Positions 42,260-50,304 are shown, numbered from the stretch's first letter. The stretch is 60,195 nucleotides of DNA from Eubacteriales Family XIII. Incertae Sedis bacterium (GCA_031261345.1 JAISKC010000013.1:1-60195), one strand, 5' to 3'. The notes: generated by a model not told the origin, from the sequence alone. Translations and numbers: made by a program.

Positions 42260-42261
42260 AT
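42233..42261 (+). promoter_or_regulatory. Promoter of the AbiE-like pair
   Basis: TTTACA (42233-42238) and TATAAT (42256-42261), 17 bp apart, framed by the operator arms. Transcription would start near 42268, only about 4 bases before ATG 42272. Confidence 0.8.
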
Positions 42262-42271
42262 GCTAAATGAA

Positions 42272-43258
42272 ATGATAAATATTGAAATTACAACAAAATA
42301 TATTAGTGACACTTTAGGGCTTGATGTCCGGATTTCACCTTGGAATGAACAAGGCAAGTTACCCTATGTCCTTGTGGACACTTACGATTTGCAAGTCGTT
42401 AATCTTGAAAAAGCTGAATGCCTATTTATTATTCCCAAGGGAGAGTTAGGCTCACTTGCGACGATAAAGAAACACTTGGATATTCTCTCGGAGAGAGTTC
42501 ACCTGCCAATCGTATTGATACTTGATAGCATTACGCCTGCAAGAAAACGATCACTAATAGGGGCTCACATTCCTTTTGTAGTTGGTAAGAATCAACTCTA
42601 TCTGCCCTTCATGGGAGCCTATCTATGCGAACGGCATAGCGCATGGAAGCCAGCAAAAAACGAATTGATGCCATCAGCACAAGCGATACTATTCCATTGC
42701 TTATATATGAAATTGCCTAGGATATTTGTTAGTGACATTCAGTTGGGTTACTCGACAATGCAAATATCTCGTTCGGTAAAGCAGCTTGGAGATTTTGGCA
42801 TTGTAGGCTTGCATAAAGAAGGCGTTAGGATTGTGATGACCGGTTTGGAGAACTATAGAGCAGCTGTGGAGCGCGCAAAACCTTTCCTGATTAATCCATG
42901 CAAGGAAAAACGAATATATGTTGATAAATTTGTGATTGAGGAAAAGAAGGATTCCGGATGTGGTTTCCTTCGCGCCGGGCTCAGTGCTCTTTCTGAATAT
43001 TCGTTTCTGAATATGCCCGCACTTGAGACTATCGCTTATTATGGAAAAGTGGATGACTTAGTTGGAACGAAAGAATTGATTGATATAGATACACAATATG
43101 AAGTGGAAATATGGAAGTATGATCCGATACGACTTGAGTATTCGGACAGTAATAATGTAGTTGATCCGTTGTCTTTGGTAGCGTCGCTTAGGGGTGATAC
43201 AGATGATCCCAGGGTTGAACAGGCAGTTGAGGAATTACTTTTGAAGGGACAATGGTGA
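42272..43258 (+). CDS. AbiEi-like antitoxin/transcriptional regulator of a putative type IV TA pair
   Basis: A 328-residue protein whose middle part (about 145-195) looks like a winged helix: RIFVSDIQLGYSTMQISRSVKQLGDFGIV, then a wing GLHKEGVRIVMTG. The C-terminal part (PALETIAYYGKVDDL, WKYDPIRLEYSDSNNVVDPLSLVASLR) is as in large antitoxin-like regulators paired with nucleotidyltransferases. The inverted-repeat operator and the overlapping downstream toxin-like gene support the call; direct family assignment is by context. ATG 42272 is preferred since ATG 42260 lies within the -10 box. AT-rich relative to neighbours, suggesting transfer. Confidence 0.75.
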   Translation: MINIEITTKYISDTLGLDVRISPWNEQGKLPYVLVDTYDLQVVNLEKAECLFIIPKGELGSLATIKKHLDILSERVHLPIVLILDSITPARKRSLIGAHIPFVVGKNQLYLPFMGAYLCERHSAWKPAKNELMPSAQAILFHCLYMKLPRIFVSDIQLGYSTMQISRSVKQLGDFGIVGLHKEGVRIVMTGLENYRAAVERAKPFLINPCKEKRIYVDKFVIEEKKDSGCGFLRAGLSALSEYSFLNMPALETIAYYGKVDDLVGTKELIDIDTQYEVEIWKYDPIRLEYSDSNNVVDPLSLVASLRGDTDDPRVEQAVEELLLKGQW

Positions 43259-43980
43259 GAAAGATGGTGGATGGATTAAAAGGTTTCAGAGAATGGTTTG
43301 GTGGCTATGAAGAAAACTATGTGATTATTGGCGGAACAGCTTGCGAATTGCTATTAAATGAAGTAGGCGAGAATTTTAGAGCTACGCAGGATATTGATAT
43401 GGTAGTAATCATCGAGGCACTTGACGCCAATTATGGTTTGCAATTTTGGGAATACGTTAAGGGCGGTGAGTATGAATACCGAAACAAGAGCACCGGCAAG
43501 CCTCATTTTTACAGATTCACAAAACCAAAAAAACAGGGATATCCAAAAATGCTAGAGTTGTTTTCCAGACATCCGGATGAAATTGAATTTCCTTCAAGCG
43601 CAAGATTGACAACATTATCACTCGATGATGATGTATCGAGCTTATCTGCTATTTTGTTGGATGACGAATACTATGAATTTTTGAGACAAGGTATCAAAAT
43701 AATAGATGCACTACCCATTCTCGATGCAGGGCACATGATTCCATTTAAAGCAAAGGCATGGCTAAATCTGTCGAAGGCAAAAGCGAATGGGGATAATGTG
43801 GACAGCAAAAACATCAAGAAACACCAGCGGGATGTCCTGCAATTATCGACACTTTTGATGCCGGAATATCATCTGAAATTGCCCTCTGATATCGAAGCAG
43901 ATGTCAATGAATTTTTAGCAGAGAATACAGATGATAGCGAAGCGTCCATGAGAATTAGAGCGGCGTTCTCATTAGCATAA
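43252..43980 (+). CDS. Nucleotidyltransferase-fold protein (AbiEii-like toxin)
   Basis: A 242-residue protein with the nucleotidyltransferase pattern: VIIGGTACELLLNE (GG at about 25) and ATQDIDMVV (D-x-D at about 48-50). A third acidic position is probably in the 95-110 region (PKMLELFSRHPDEIEF). A helical C-terminal part carries LPILDAGHMIPFKAKAWLNLSKAK, common in AbiEii/DUF1814-like toxins, which transfer nucleotides to tRNA or other targets. It overlaps the upstream gene by 7 bp with AAGGGA ahead of the ATG, as expected for a TA operon. Confidence 0.8.
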   Translation: MVRKMVDGLKGFREWFGGYEENYVIIGGTACELLLNEVGENFRATQDIDMVVIIEALDANYGLQFWEYVKGGEYEYRNKSTGKPHFYRFTKPKKQGYPKMLELFSRHPDEIEFPSSARLTTLSLDDDVSSLSAILLDDEYYEFLRQGIKIIDALPILDAGHMIPFKAKAWLNLSKAKANGDNVDSKNIKKHQRDVLQLSTLLMPEYHLKLPSDIEADVNEFLAENTDDSEASMRIRAAFSLA

Positions 43981-44036
43981 CCACAATAGTATTCGCTGGA
44001 ATCCTATAGCTGTTTTCAAGGCAGATTGCAAGCGTA

Positions 44037-44065
44037 TGGATATTCCGGTGGTCTTTTTGTATAAT
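44037..44065 (+). promoter_or_regulatory. mtaB promoter
   Basis: TATAAT at 44060-44065 with a partial -35 (TGGATA, 44037-44042; 17 bp). The box is 6 bases from ATG 44072, so a leaderless mRNA is predicted. Confidence 0.6.
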
Positions 44066-44071
44066 AGTGTG

Positions 44072-45343
44072 ATGAAGATAGGTTATGCAACACTTGGATG
44101 CAAGGTCAATCAGCAGGAGACCGCGGCGATAATAGAGAGATTTTCTGAGCTTGGCTTTGGCGTGGCGGCGGACGGCGAGGCGGCCGACGGCTACATCATC
44201 AATTCCTGCAGCGTTACGTCCATGGCGGATTCGAAGACCCGGCAGCGGATAAGGCAGGCGAAGCGGCAGAATCCCGACGCCGTCGTGGCAGTAATAGGCT
44301 GTTATGTCGGTGTTCACGAAGCTGAGGCGGAAGCCATGCCCGAGGTGGATATAGTAATAAATTCCGAGAACAAGGATGAGATTGTGTGGCGAATGGCTGA
44401 GGCCCTGTCGCCTGTCGGGCTGACGGAAACCGGATCCTTTACCGATGCTCTGCAAGCCTTGGATATATCGTCGGTTGTAAGTGCACCCGAAGGCAGGACA
44501 AGAGCCTATATCAAGGTGGAGGACGGCTGCGACAGATTTTGCTCCTACTGCATCATTCCTATTGCTAGGGGGCAGGTGAGGTCGAGGCCGAAGGCTGAAA
44601 TCATAGGTGAAGTAGAAAATCTCGTTCGCAAAGGTTACAAGGAAATTGTCATTACTGGTATCAACACGGCACTCTATGGGCGCGATTTTGGAGCGGAAGA
44701 TGAAATACTTGCTCTCATTTCGGACATTTCGGAAATCGACGGCGATTTTCGGATAAGGTTGGGCTCGCTTGAGCCGACGGTGATAAATGCGGAACTCGCG
44801 AGGCGGCTCGTGAAAATCCCGAAACTATGCCCACATCTTCACCTGTCGCTGCAAAGCGGAAGTGATAGAGTTTTGAAGGAAATGGGCAGAAAGTATAGTA
44901 GGCAGGAATACCTCGACATAGTATCGGTGCTCAGGGAAAGCGATTTGAACTTTGCGATTTCCACCGACATCATCGTGGGGTTTCCTGGAGAAACCGATGA
45001 GGACTTTCAGGACAGCATAGACATGGTGCGGCAGGCGAAATTCTCCAAAGTTCACGTGTTCAAATATTCGATGAGGCCCGGGACGAAGGCTGCGGAGCTC
45101 ACGGGTCAGGTGCCCGAAGAGGTGAAGAAGAAACGAAGTCTGACGCTGACTGCGAGGGCGGAAGAAATCGCGAACGAATTCAATCTTCTGTCGGTAGGGC
45201 AGGCAAGGCAGACCCTCATCTTGGGTGTGGGAAATGATGGCAGGGCAAGAGGAATTACTGATAATGGCATTGAACTTGTCTTACTGGGCGAGTACAAAGA
45301 AAACACTTTTGCTGATATAATTATCGAAAAGGAGGATTTGTAA
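44072..45343 (+). CDS. mtaB: tRNA t6A37 methylthiotransferase MtaB
   Basis: A 423-residue radical-SAM enzyme that adds a methylthio group to t6A37 of tRNAs decoding ANN codons. The N-terminal UPF0004 domain has three cluster Cys (GYATLGCKVNQQET, INSCSVTSMAD, VIGCYVG). The radical-SAM motif is CDRFCSYC (about 152-159), and a TRAM-like end follows. The opening KIGYATLGCKVNQ distinguishes MtaB from MiaB and RimO. An earlier in-frame codon at 44036 is not supported. The HIT gene starts directly after its stop codon. Confidence 0.94.
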   Translation: MKIGYATLGCKVNQQETAAIIERFSELGFGVAADGEAADGYIINSCSVTSMADSKTRQRIRQAKRQNPDAVVAVIGCYVGVHEAEAEAMPEVDIVINSENKDEIVWRMAEALSPVGLTETGSFTDALQALDISSVVSAPEGRTRAYIKVEDGCDRFCSYCIIPIARGQVRSRPKAEIIGEVENLVRKGYKEIVITGINTALYGRDFGAEDEILALISDISEIDGDFRIRLGSLEPTVINAELARRLVKIPKLCPHLHLSLQSGSDRVLKEMGRKYSRQEYLDIVSVLRESDLNFAISTDIIVGFPGETDEDFQDSIDMVRQAKFSKVHVFKYSMRPGTKAAELTGQVPEEVKKKRSLTLTARAEEIANEFNLLSVGQARQTLILGVGNDGRARGITDNGIELVLLGEYKENTFADIIIEKEDL

Positions 45344-45688
45344 ATGGATTGTATATTTTGCGCGATAGCGAACGGGGAAATCACTTCAAACAAGGTTTAT
45401 GAGGACGAGGAGATACTCTGCTTCCACGATTTGGAGCCGCAGGCACCCGTGCATGTGCTCATCATTCCGAAGAAGCATTTTGAGAGCCTTGAGGCGGTAA
45501 CGGAGTCAGCCGAGGACAAGGAACTTCTTGGGCATCTGATGTCGAAGGTTCACGTGATAACCGAGAGTTTGGGGCTGGAGAATGGGTATAGGCTCGTTTG
45601 CAACACGGGTGAGGACGGCAATCAGACGGTGAAGCACCTGCATTTCCACCTGCTTGGCAAGAGAAAGATGGCATGGCCTCCGGGCTGA
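45344..45688 (+). CDS. HIT-family nucleotide hydrolase (HinT-like)
   Basis: A 114-residue histidine-triad protein, close to the full-length HinT type. It has the N-terminal CIFCAIANGEI, a conserved VHVLIIPKKH and the catalytic triad HLHFHLLG (about 98-105). Such enzymes hydrolyse AMP-lysine or AMP-phosphoramidates. The ribosome site GGAGG is in the last codons of mtaB and the genes abut, so they are co-translated. The HIT-rpsU-phoH-ybeY-era order is common in Firmicutes. Confidence 0.93.
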   Translation: MDCIFCAIANGEITSNKVYEDEEILCFHDLEPQAPVHVLIIPKKHFESLEAVTESAEDKELLGHLMSKVHVITESLGLENGYRLVCNTGEDGNQTVKHLHFHLLGKRKMAWPPG

Positions 45689-45719
45689 TTCGCGCGGTAT
45701 TCGGGAAAAGGGCAAGGGC

Positions 45720-45747
45720 TGGATTGCGGGTCAAGCCCGCAATGACG
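45720..45747. repeat. Dispersed palindromic repeat copy
   Basis: GGATTGCGGG-TCAA-CCCGCAATGACG. It is preceded by GGGCAAGGGC, an extension also present at the copies in era and at 48865. Confidence 0.88.
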
Positions 45748-45776
45748 AGTTTTGCGGAAACCGAAAAAAATTCTGA

Positions 45777-45805
45777 TTGAAATGTGGTGCTATATCGACT
45801 ATAAT
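45777..45805 (+). promoter_or_regulatory. rpsU promoter
   Basis: TTGAAA (45777-45782) and TATAAT (45800-45805), 17 bp apart. Confidence 0.8.
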
Positions 45806-45855
45806 ATTGGTTGCACGTTGTTTTATGAGAAGATGCAAAAGGAGGTGACAAAGTT

Positions 45856-46035
45856 ATGGCACAGGTTATAGTCAGAGAGAATGAGAGCCTTGAAAGCGCG
45901 CTGAAGAGATTTAAGCGTTCTTGTGCAAGAGACGGTGTTATGTCCGAATTGCGTAAGAGAGAGCATTACGAAAAGCCCAGCGTCAGGCGCAAGAAGAAGT
46001 CTGAAGCTGCCAGAAAGAAGGCTCGCAAATTCTAA
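45856..46035 (+). CDS. rpsU: 30S ribosomal protein S21
   Basis: A 59-residue basic protein starting [20 protein letters not shown] and ending [16 protein letters not shown], the bS21 pattern. AAGGAGGTGA, a near-perfect anti-16S match, lies upstream of the ATG. It has its own promoter at 45777. bS21 sits at the 30S platform near the mRNA exit and helps initiation. A GC-rich hairpin (about 46044-46068) follows but lacks a T-run, so read-through to phoH is likely. Confidence 0.96.
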   Translation: MAQVIVRENESLESALKRFKRSCARDGVMSELRKREHYEKPSVRRKKKSEAARKKARKF

Positions 46036-46089
46036 GATTTTTTTATCTGCCTCGGGAAACCGGGGCAGATGTTAATTTGGATGCTATGT

Positions 46090-46116
46090 AGATTGCGGCT
46101 CTGAGGCCGCAATGAC
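46090..46116. repeat. Dispersed palindromic repeat copy before phoH
   Basis: GATTGCGGC-TCTGA-GCCGCAATGAC. Paired changes on both arms (GGC/GCC in place of GGG/CCC) keep the stem intact, evidence that the hairpin is maintained. Confidence 0.85.
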
Positions 46117-46134
46117 AGCTGCTAAGGAGTGCTA

Positions 46135-47160
46135 TTGGAAAGAGATGTAACAGAGATCATCAGAATCTCACTGGGCGCCGAAACCGATACGGGACAAATC
46201 TTTGGAATAAGAGATTCGAACATCAAAAATATCGAGGACGCATTTGAAGTAAGCATCGTGCTCAGGGGCGATGAAATCATTGTAGACGGGAAGCGGTCGC
46301 AGGAGGCGGCGAGTGTCATTTCTGACCTCGTCTGGATCGTATCAAACAATGAAACTCTGGACGAGCAAAAACTAGAATATGTCATCAGCCTGAATTCGGG
46401 CGGCAATTCTTATCGCACGAGTGGGGCGAACAAGGACATCGTTGCCTTTACTCACAGAGGCAAGCCGATCAAGGCAAAGACCCTTGGACAAGGGGATTAT
46501 GTAAACCAGATAAAATCAAAGGAAATCGTATTCGGGATAGGTCCTGCCGGCACGGGAAAGACCTACCTCGCTGTTGCATTGGCAGTAAGTGCGCTCAAGA
46601 ACAGAGATGTTGAGAGAATTGTGCTCGCGAGGCCGGCTGTCGAGGCGGGCGAGAGTCTGGGCTTTCTTCCCGGCGATTTGCAGGAGAAGGTCGATCCTTA
46701 TCTCCGGCCGCTTTACGATGCGCTTTATGAAATAATGGGCAGGGACATGGCACTCAGACTCAAGGAAAAGGAAACTATCGAGGTTGTTCCACTCGCTTAT
46801 ATGAGGGGAAGGACGCTTGACAATGCTTTCATTATTTTGGACGAGGCGCAGAATACTACGACGGCTCAGATGAAGATGTTTCTCACGAGAATGGGCTTCG
46901 GGTCGCGCGTGGTCGTAACCGGCGATGTTACGCAGATAGACCTTCCCGATGGGCGGTCGTCAGGACTTGTTCATGCGGAGAAGGTGCTGAGCGGTGTCAA
47001 GGAGATTGGGTTTTGCCATCTGACGGACAGCGATGTGGTTCGGCATACACTCGTGCGGAAGATTATTGGGGCTTACGATAGGTATGAGCGAAAGGTTTCT
47101 GCGAAGAAGGACGGCACCACGAAGAAGCTGAATGCGAAAAAACCTACCTTGAAGAGATAG
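46135..47160 (+). CDS. phoH: PhoH-family ATPase
   Basis: A 341-residue PhoH (YbeZ-like) ATPase, thought to work with YbeY in RNA metabolism. An N-terminal KH-like part (about 1-95) precedes the P-loop domain: GIGPAGTGKTYLAVALA (about 134), ARPAVEAGESLGFLPGDLQEK, FIILDEAQNTT (about 233) and TGDVTQIDLP. The tail is Lys-rich. TTG 46135 is taken as start because AAGGAG lies 5 bases upstream; a GTG at 46129 overlaps that ribosome site. Confidence 0.93.
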   Translation: MERDVTEIIRISLGAETDTGQIFGIRDSNIKNIEDAFEVSIVLRGDEIIVDGKRSQEAASVISDLVWIVSNNETLDEQKLEYVISLNSGGNSYRTSGANKDIVAFTHRGKPIKAKTLGQGDYVNQIKSKEIVFGIGPAGTGKTYLAVALAVSALKNRDVERIVLARPAVEAGESLGFLPGDLQEKVDPYLRPLYDALYEIMGRDMALRLKEKETIEVVPLAYMRGRTLDNAFIILDEAQNTTTAQMKMFLTRMGFGSRVVVTGDVTQIDLPDGRSSGLVHAEKVLSGVKEIGFCHLTDSDVVRHTLVRKIIGAYDRYERKVSAKKDGTTKKLNAKKPTLKR

Positions 47161-47169
47161 CGGTGTGCG

Positions 47170-47230
47170 TGGATTCACTGGTGCGTGCAGAGGCACGCCT
47201 AGCACAGGTCCGCGCTTCACTCGCAATGAC
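47170..47230. repeat. Composite palindromic repeat between phoH and ybeY
   Basis: The constant ends GGATT and CGCAATGAC enclose a longer centre (CACTGGTGCGTGC...GCACGCC...). The same composite form occurs at 47752 and, shortened, at 51769. Confidence 0.8.
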
Positions 47231-47254
47231 AGCGGGAAGACTACGGGAGATTTG

Positions 47255-47749
47255 ATGCTTATTAGGATAACGGAAGGCACAGAGGACTGGGTAGATAGTG
47301 GGCTTGCGGAGCTGTTTCAGCGGGCTGGCGATGTTTTGCTTCGTAAGGAAGGGCTGGGTCTCGGCTCGGAGGCTGCGATGACGGGGGTTGAGGTTGATTT
47401 GACCTTTGTTGATGAGGACGAGATACGGGAGCTTAACAGGGAGCATCGGGGTAAGGACAGCGTTACCGACGTGCTCTCTTTTCCTATGTTTGAGGAGAAA
47501 GGCGATGTGGAATTCGCCGCCAAACATGGTATGGAGGAGATAATCCTCGGTGATGTGGTGATTTGCTTGCCTGTGCTCAAAAGGCAGGCGGCTGAATACG
47601 GGCACAGTGAAGAAAGGGAAGCGGCGTATCTCTTTGTGCATAGCTTGCTTCACCTTCTTGGCTACGACCATGAGGACGCTGAAGGTAATAAAGAAATGCG
47701 AGCTGTGGAAGAAGAAGTTATGGCAGAGCTTGGACTGGAGCGAAGTTAG
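47255..47749 (+). CDS. ybeY: Endoribonuclease YbeY
   Basis: A 164-residue YbeY metalloprotein involved in 16S rRNA maturation and ribosome quality control. The zinc-binding motif HSLLHLLGYDH (about 129-139) is intact, as is LNREHRGKDSVTDVLSFPM. In the N-terminal part, residues about 33-44 (GLGLGSEAAMTG) are encoded by DNA resembling the dispersed repeat (47350-47385). ATG 47255 has GGGAGA 5 bases upstream; a longer frame would translate the repeat before it. Confidence 0.94.
   Translation: MLIRITEGTEDWVDSGLAELFQRAGDVLLRKEGLGLGSEAAMTGVEVDLTFVDEDEIRELNREHRGKDSVTDVLSFPMFEEKGDVEFAAKHGMEEIILGDVVICLPVLKRQAAEYGHSEEREAAYLFVHSLLHLLGYDHEDAEGNKEMRAVEEEVMAELGLERS
47350..47385. repeat. Degenerate palindromic repeat inside ybeY
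   Basis: GGGCTGGGTCTCGGCTCGGA and the following GGCTGCGATGACGGGG line up with the repeat in era (GGGCTGGATTGCGGGTCGGA...) with about eight differences in 36 bases. The frame is the same as in era (both translate to GSE-A-AMT). Confidence 0.55.
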
Positions 47750-47751
47750 AA

Positions 47752-47811
47752 TGGATTTACTGGTGCGTGCAGGGGCACGCCCAGCACAGGTCGGGTCGAG
47801 CCCGCAATGAC
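47752..47811. repeat. Composite palindromic repeat between ybeY and era
   Basis: A composite copy like 47170, here ending in CGGG-TCGAG-CCCGCAATGAC. It is followed by two more partial CCGCAATGAC/GGCAG ends (47821-47850) reaching the era ribosome site. Confidence 0.82.
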
Positions 47812-47864
47812 AGAGTGGATCCGCAATGACAGTGTTGGTCCGCAATGGCAGAATGGAGAATTGT

Positions 47865-48827
47865 ATGAAGTCTGGATTTATATCTATCGTCGGTCGGCCG
47901 AACGTTGGGAAGTCTACGCTTCTCAATGCCATCATCGGTGAGAAAATCGCTATCACCGCGGACAAACCTCAGACTACGCGGAATAGGATACGCGGGATTT
48001 ACAACGAGATCGAAGGGCAAGGGCTGGATTGCGGGTCGGAGCCCGCAATGACAGTGAGTAGCGAGACCGCAATGACCGGCTCTGGGAATTTGGGTTGCCA
48101 GCTGGTTTTTATTGACACGCCTGGTATCATGCGGCCGAAGACGAAACTTGGTGAGTATATGACTGATACGGCTCTGTCCACTTTCAAAGAGGTAGACGCC
48201 ATCGTCTTTGTTGTCGATGAGGCCCTTGGCAAGCGAGGCGGCGACAATTACATTCTCGATAGGCTGCGCGAGGTGGACACGCAGAAAATTCTCGTTATAA
48301 ATAAAATGGACACAATGGACCCCGAACATTACCGGAAAGTCTTCGAGGATTACGACTCCACGGGTGTTTTTGACGAGATAATTGGGATTTCGGCCATAAA
48401 CGGCGATAATGTGGACGTGCTATTAGGCGCGTTGAAACGAGAGGCCGCAGAGGGACCGCAGTATTTCCCGACGGACGTAGTTACCGACTCGCCTGAGAGA
48501 TTTCTCGCCTCGGAGCTCATCAGGGAAAAGATGCTCATGTACCTCTCCGACGAGGTGCCTCACGGGGTCGCAGTCGAGATCGAATCCTTTGTGGAAAAAC
48601 CGAATATTACTAAGATTTCGGCGGTAATTTACACGGAAAAGAAGAGCCACAAGGGTATCATTATCGGAAAAGACGGCAAGAAGCTCAAGGGGATTGGGAA
48701 AAGCGCGAGAGAGGATATGGAAGTCCTGTTCGGCGTGAAGGTCTATCTGGAGCTTTGGGTCAAGGTCAAGGAGAAGTGGAGAGACAGCGACTTCATACTG
48801 TCGAATTTGGGTTATAAGAATGAGTAA
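47865..48827 (+). CDS. era: GTPase Era with repeat-derived insertion in the GTPase domain
   Basis: A 320-residue ribosome-assembly GTPase that binds the 3' end of 16S rRNA. G1 is GRPNVGKS (10-17), G2 lies in DKPQTTRNR, G3 is DTPG (about 84), G4 NKMD (about 146), and the KH domain has GIIIGKDGKKLKGIG. Between G2 and G3, where Era normally reads YNEDDAQIIFVDTPG, there are about 28 extra residues (IEGQGLDCGSEPAMTVSSET...). They are encoded by repeat DNA at 48015-48082. All GTPase motifs remain, so the protein is probably functional. ATG 47865 follows GGAGA. Confidence 0.95.
   Translation: MKSGFISIVGRPNVGKSTLLNAIIGEKIAITADKPQTTRNRIRGIYNEIEGQGLDCGSEPAMTVSSETAMTGSGNLGCQLVFIDTPGIMRPKTKLGEYMTDTALSTFKEVDAIVFVVDEALGKRGGDNYILDRLREVDTQKILVINKMDTMDPEHYRKVFEDYDSTGVFDEIIGISAINGDNVDVLLGALKREAAEGPQYFPTDVVTDSPERFLASELIREKMLMYLSDEVPHGVAVEIESFVEKPNITKISAVIYTEKKSHKGIIIGKDGKKLKGIGKSAREDMEVLFGVKVYLELWVKVKEKWRDSDFILSNLGYKNE
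48015..48082. repeat. Palindromic repeat inserted in frame in era
   Basis: A full GGATTGCGGG-TCGGAG-CCCGCAATGACAG copy with the GGGCAAGGGCT prefix, followed by a second partial ACCGCAATGACCGGC end. The total insert is a multiple of three and has no stop in the reading frame used. Confidence 0.9.
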
Positions 48828-48904
48828 TGGGATTGCGGGTCGAGCCCGCAATGACGGAATGGTAGGGCAAGGGCTGGATTGCCGCGCTTCGCTCGCAATG
48901 ACGG
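48828..48904. repeat. Two palindromic repeat copies between era and recO
   Basis: A TCGA-centre copy (48828-48856) and a CGCGCTTCGCTC-centre copy with the GGGCAAGGGCT prefix (48865-48904). Confidence 0.88.
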
Positions 48905-48915
48905 GATATTGAGTA

Positions 48916-49578
48916 ATGGCTGGTAGGGAATATGTTGGGATTGTGCTTCGGCAGGTTCAGGCGCTGAACGGCACTCGGATGATCACTATGCTCACGGAAG
49001 ATGGCGGCAAGATAAGCGCGGGCACGAAGATTTCCGAGGGGAGTAAGAAGGCGTCGGCCTTGGCTATCAGGCCGTTTGCGCTCAGCCGCTTCATGATAAC
49101 TGAGCGAGGCGGGTTTTTGAATATCGGCTCATCGGAGGCGCTCGACGCCCACTATGGCATAGGCGAGAACGTTGACAGATACATGGACGCTTCGTTCGTT
49201 TTGGAGTTCACGGACAAACTTTTGCCCGAGGGGCTCTGCGACACGGAGGTGTTCACACTTCTGAAAAGCTATCTTGAGATTGCCGAGAGGCGAAAGAGGG
49301 ATTTCAGACTGCTCACGATTTCGTATATGGTTCAGCTTTTTATGCTCGAAGGAATTTTTCCGGAACCCGAAAATTTCAGCGATGATGAGTTGCTTAAAGA
49401 CCTCGATTTTGATATATTTAAGGTGATAATTTTTTTGATGGAAAACTCGCTTGAAAAGCTTGAGAAATTATCGCTGGACGACAAAAAAAGCGGAAAGGTA
49501 TTTCGGCTTTTGCGAAAGTATGCTAATGTTCATCTGGACATTGGTCCCTTGAAAAGTGATGTGCTTATGCAAATCTAA
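48916..49578 (+). CDS. recO: DNA repair protein RecO
   Basis: A 220-residue recombination mediator that helps load RecA. The N-terminal OB fold is visible (GIVLRQVQALNGTRMITMLTEDGGKISAGTKI), followed by the helical C-terminal part (about 85-220). It lacks the four-Cys zinc finger of many RecO proteins, which is common in Clostridia. Position after era is standard in Firmicutes. The ribosome site is weak. Confidence 0.88.
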   Translation: MAGREYVGIVLRQVQALNGTRMITMLTEDGGKISAGTKISEGSKKASALAIRPFALSRFMITERGGFLNIGSSEALDAHYGIGENVDRYMDASFVLEFTDKLLPEGLCDTEVFTLLKSYLEIAERRKRDFRLLTISYMVQLFMLEGIFPEPENFSDDELLKDLDFDIFKVIIFLMENSLEKLEKLSLDDKKSGKVFRLLRKYANVHLDIGPLKSDVLMQI

Positions 49579-49593
49579 AACGGAGGTAAGGTC

Positions 49594-50304
49594 ATGGAAA
49601 TCACTCTCGAAAAAATTGAACTCGTGAAGGACAGAACCGGTGTAAGTTATAGGGAAGCGAAAGAAGCGCTCGAAGCCTCGGATGGCAACGTCGTAGACGC
49701 TATTATCGCTATTGAAGACGACATAAACAGCAAGGGGAAAGGGCCGGACGTGAAGGCTCAAACCGACAAGATTGTCGAAAAGATCAAGTATTACATCAAC
49801 AAAGGAAACGTGTCCAAAATCTCCATCAAGAAGAACGATGAAGTGGTCATGAACATTCCCGTCACGATAGGCGCGGCTGCAACGCTGCTGGCACCTTGGG
49901 TGACCATCATAGGCGCAGTTACTGCATACGGGACGAAGTGCACCATCGACCTCATCAAGGACGACGGCACCGTCATCAACATCAATGAAAAGGCCGACGA
50001 TGCGATAGAAAAGGGCGGAGATGTTTTTGACACCGTCAAGGAGAAGAGCAAGGACGCTTTTGGTAAGGCGAAGGAAAGCACGGAGAATTTCGGAGACATC
50101 AAGGATATAGTCAAGGAGAAGGGTAGCGCTATCAAGGAGACCGTGAAGGATGGATTCAGCGATATCAAGGACACCTACAAGAAGGACGAACCGGAAGTGC
50201 AGGCCGAGGCGGCGGCGGAAGAGCCGGAAGTTTCAGTAACTCCCGAAGCCCCTGAAACCCCCAAAACTCCGGAAACAACTGAAGCTGCGGAGGGTGAGGA
50301 ATAA
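49594..50304 (+). CDS. DUF4342 protein with UBA-like N terminus
   Basis: A 236-residue protein. The first 45 residues (LEKIELVKDRTGVSYREAKEALEASDGNVVDAIIAIE, in two parts) are a UBA-like helix bundle as in nascent-chain binding EF-Ts N termini. The DUF4342 core follows (about 55-125), with a hydrophobic Gly/Ala-rich segment IGAAATLLAPWVTIIGAVTAYGT. The rest is a Lys-rich amphipathic repeat (VKEKSKDAFGKAKES) and a Pro/Glu/Thr-rich tail. ACGGAGG precedes ATG. The family has no assigned function; a membrane or ribosome link is only a guess. Confidence 0.82.
   Translation: MEITLEKIELVKDRTGVSYREAKEALEASDGNVVDAIIAIEDDINSKGKGPDVKAQTDKIVEKIKYYINKGNVSKISIKKNDEVVMNIPVTIGAAATLLAPWVTIIGAVTAYGTKCTIDLIKDDGTVININEKADDAIEKGGDVFDTVKEKSKDAFGKAKESTENFGDIKDIVKEKGSAIKETVKDGFSDIKDTYKKDEPEVQAEAAAEEPEVSVTPEAPETPKTPETTEAAEGEE

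Noticed and set aside
46044-46068. Terminator after rpsU
   Set aside because: The hairpin ATCTGCC...GGCAGAT is good, but the T-run lies before and not after it, so termination is doubtful.
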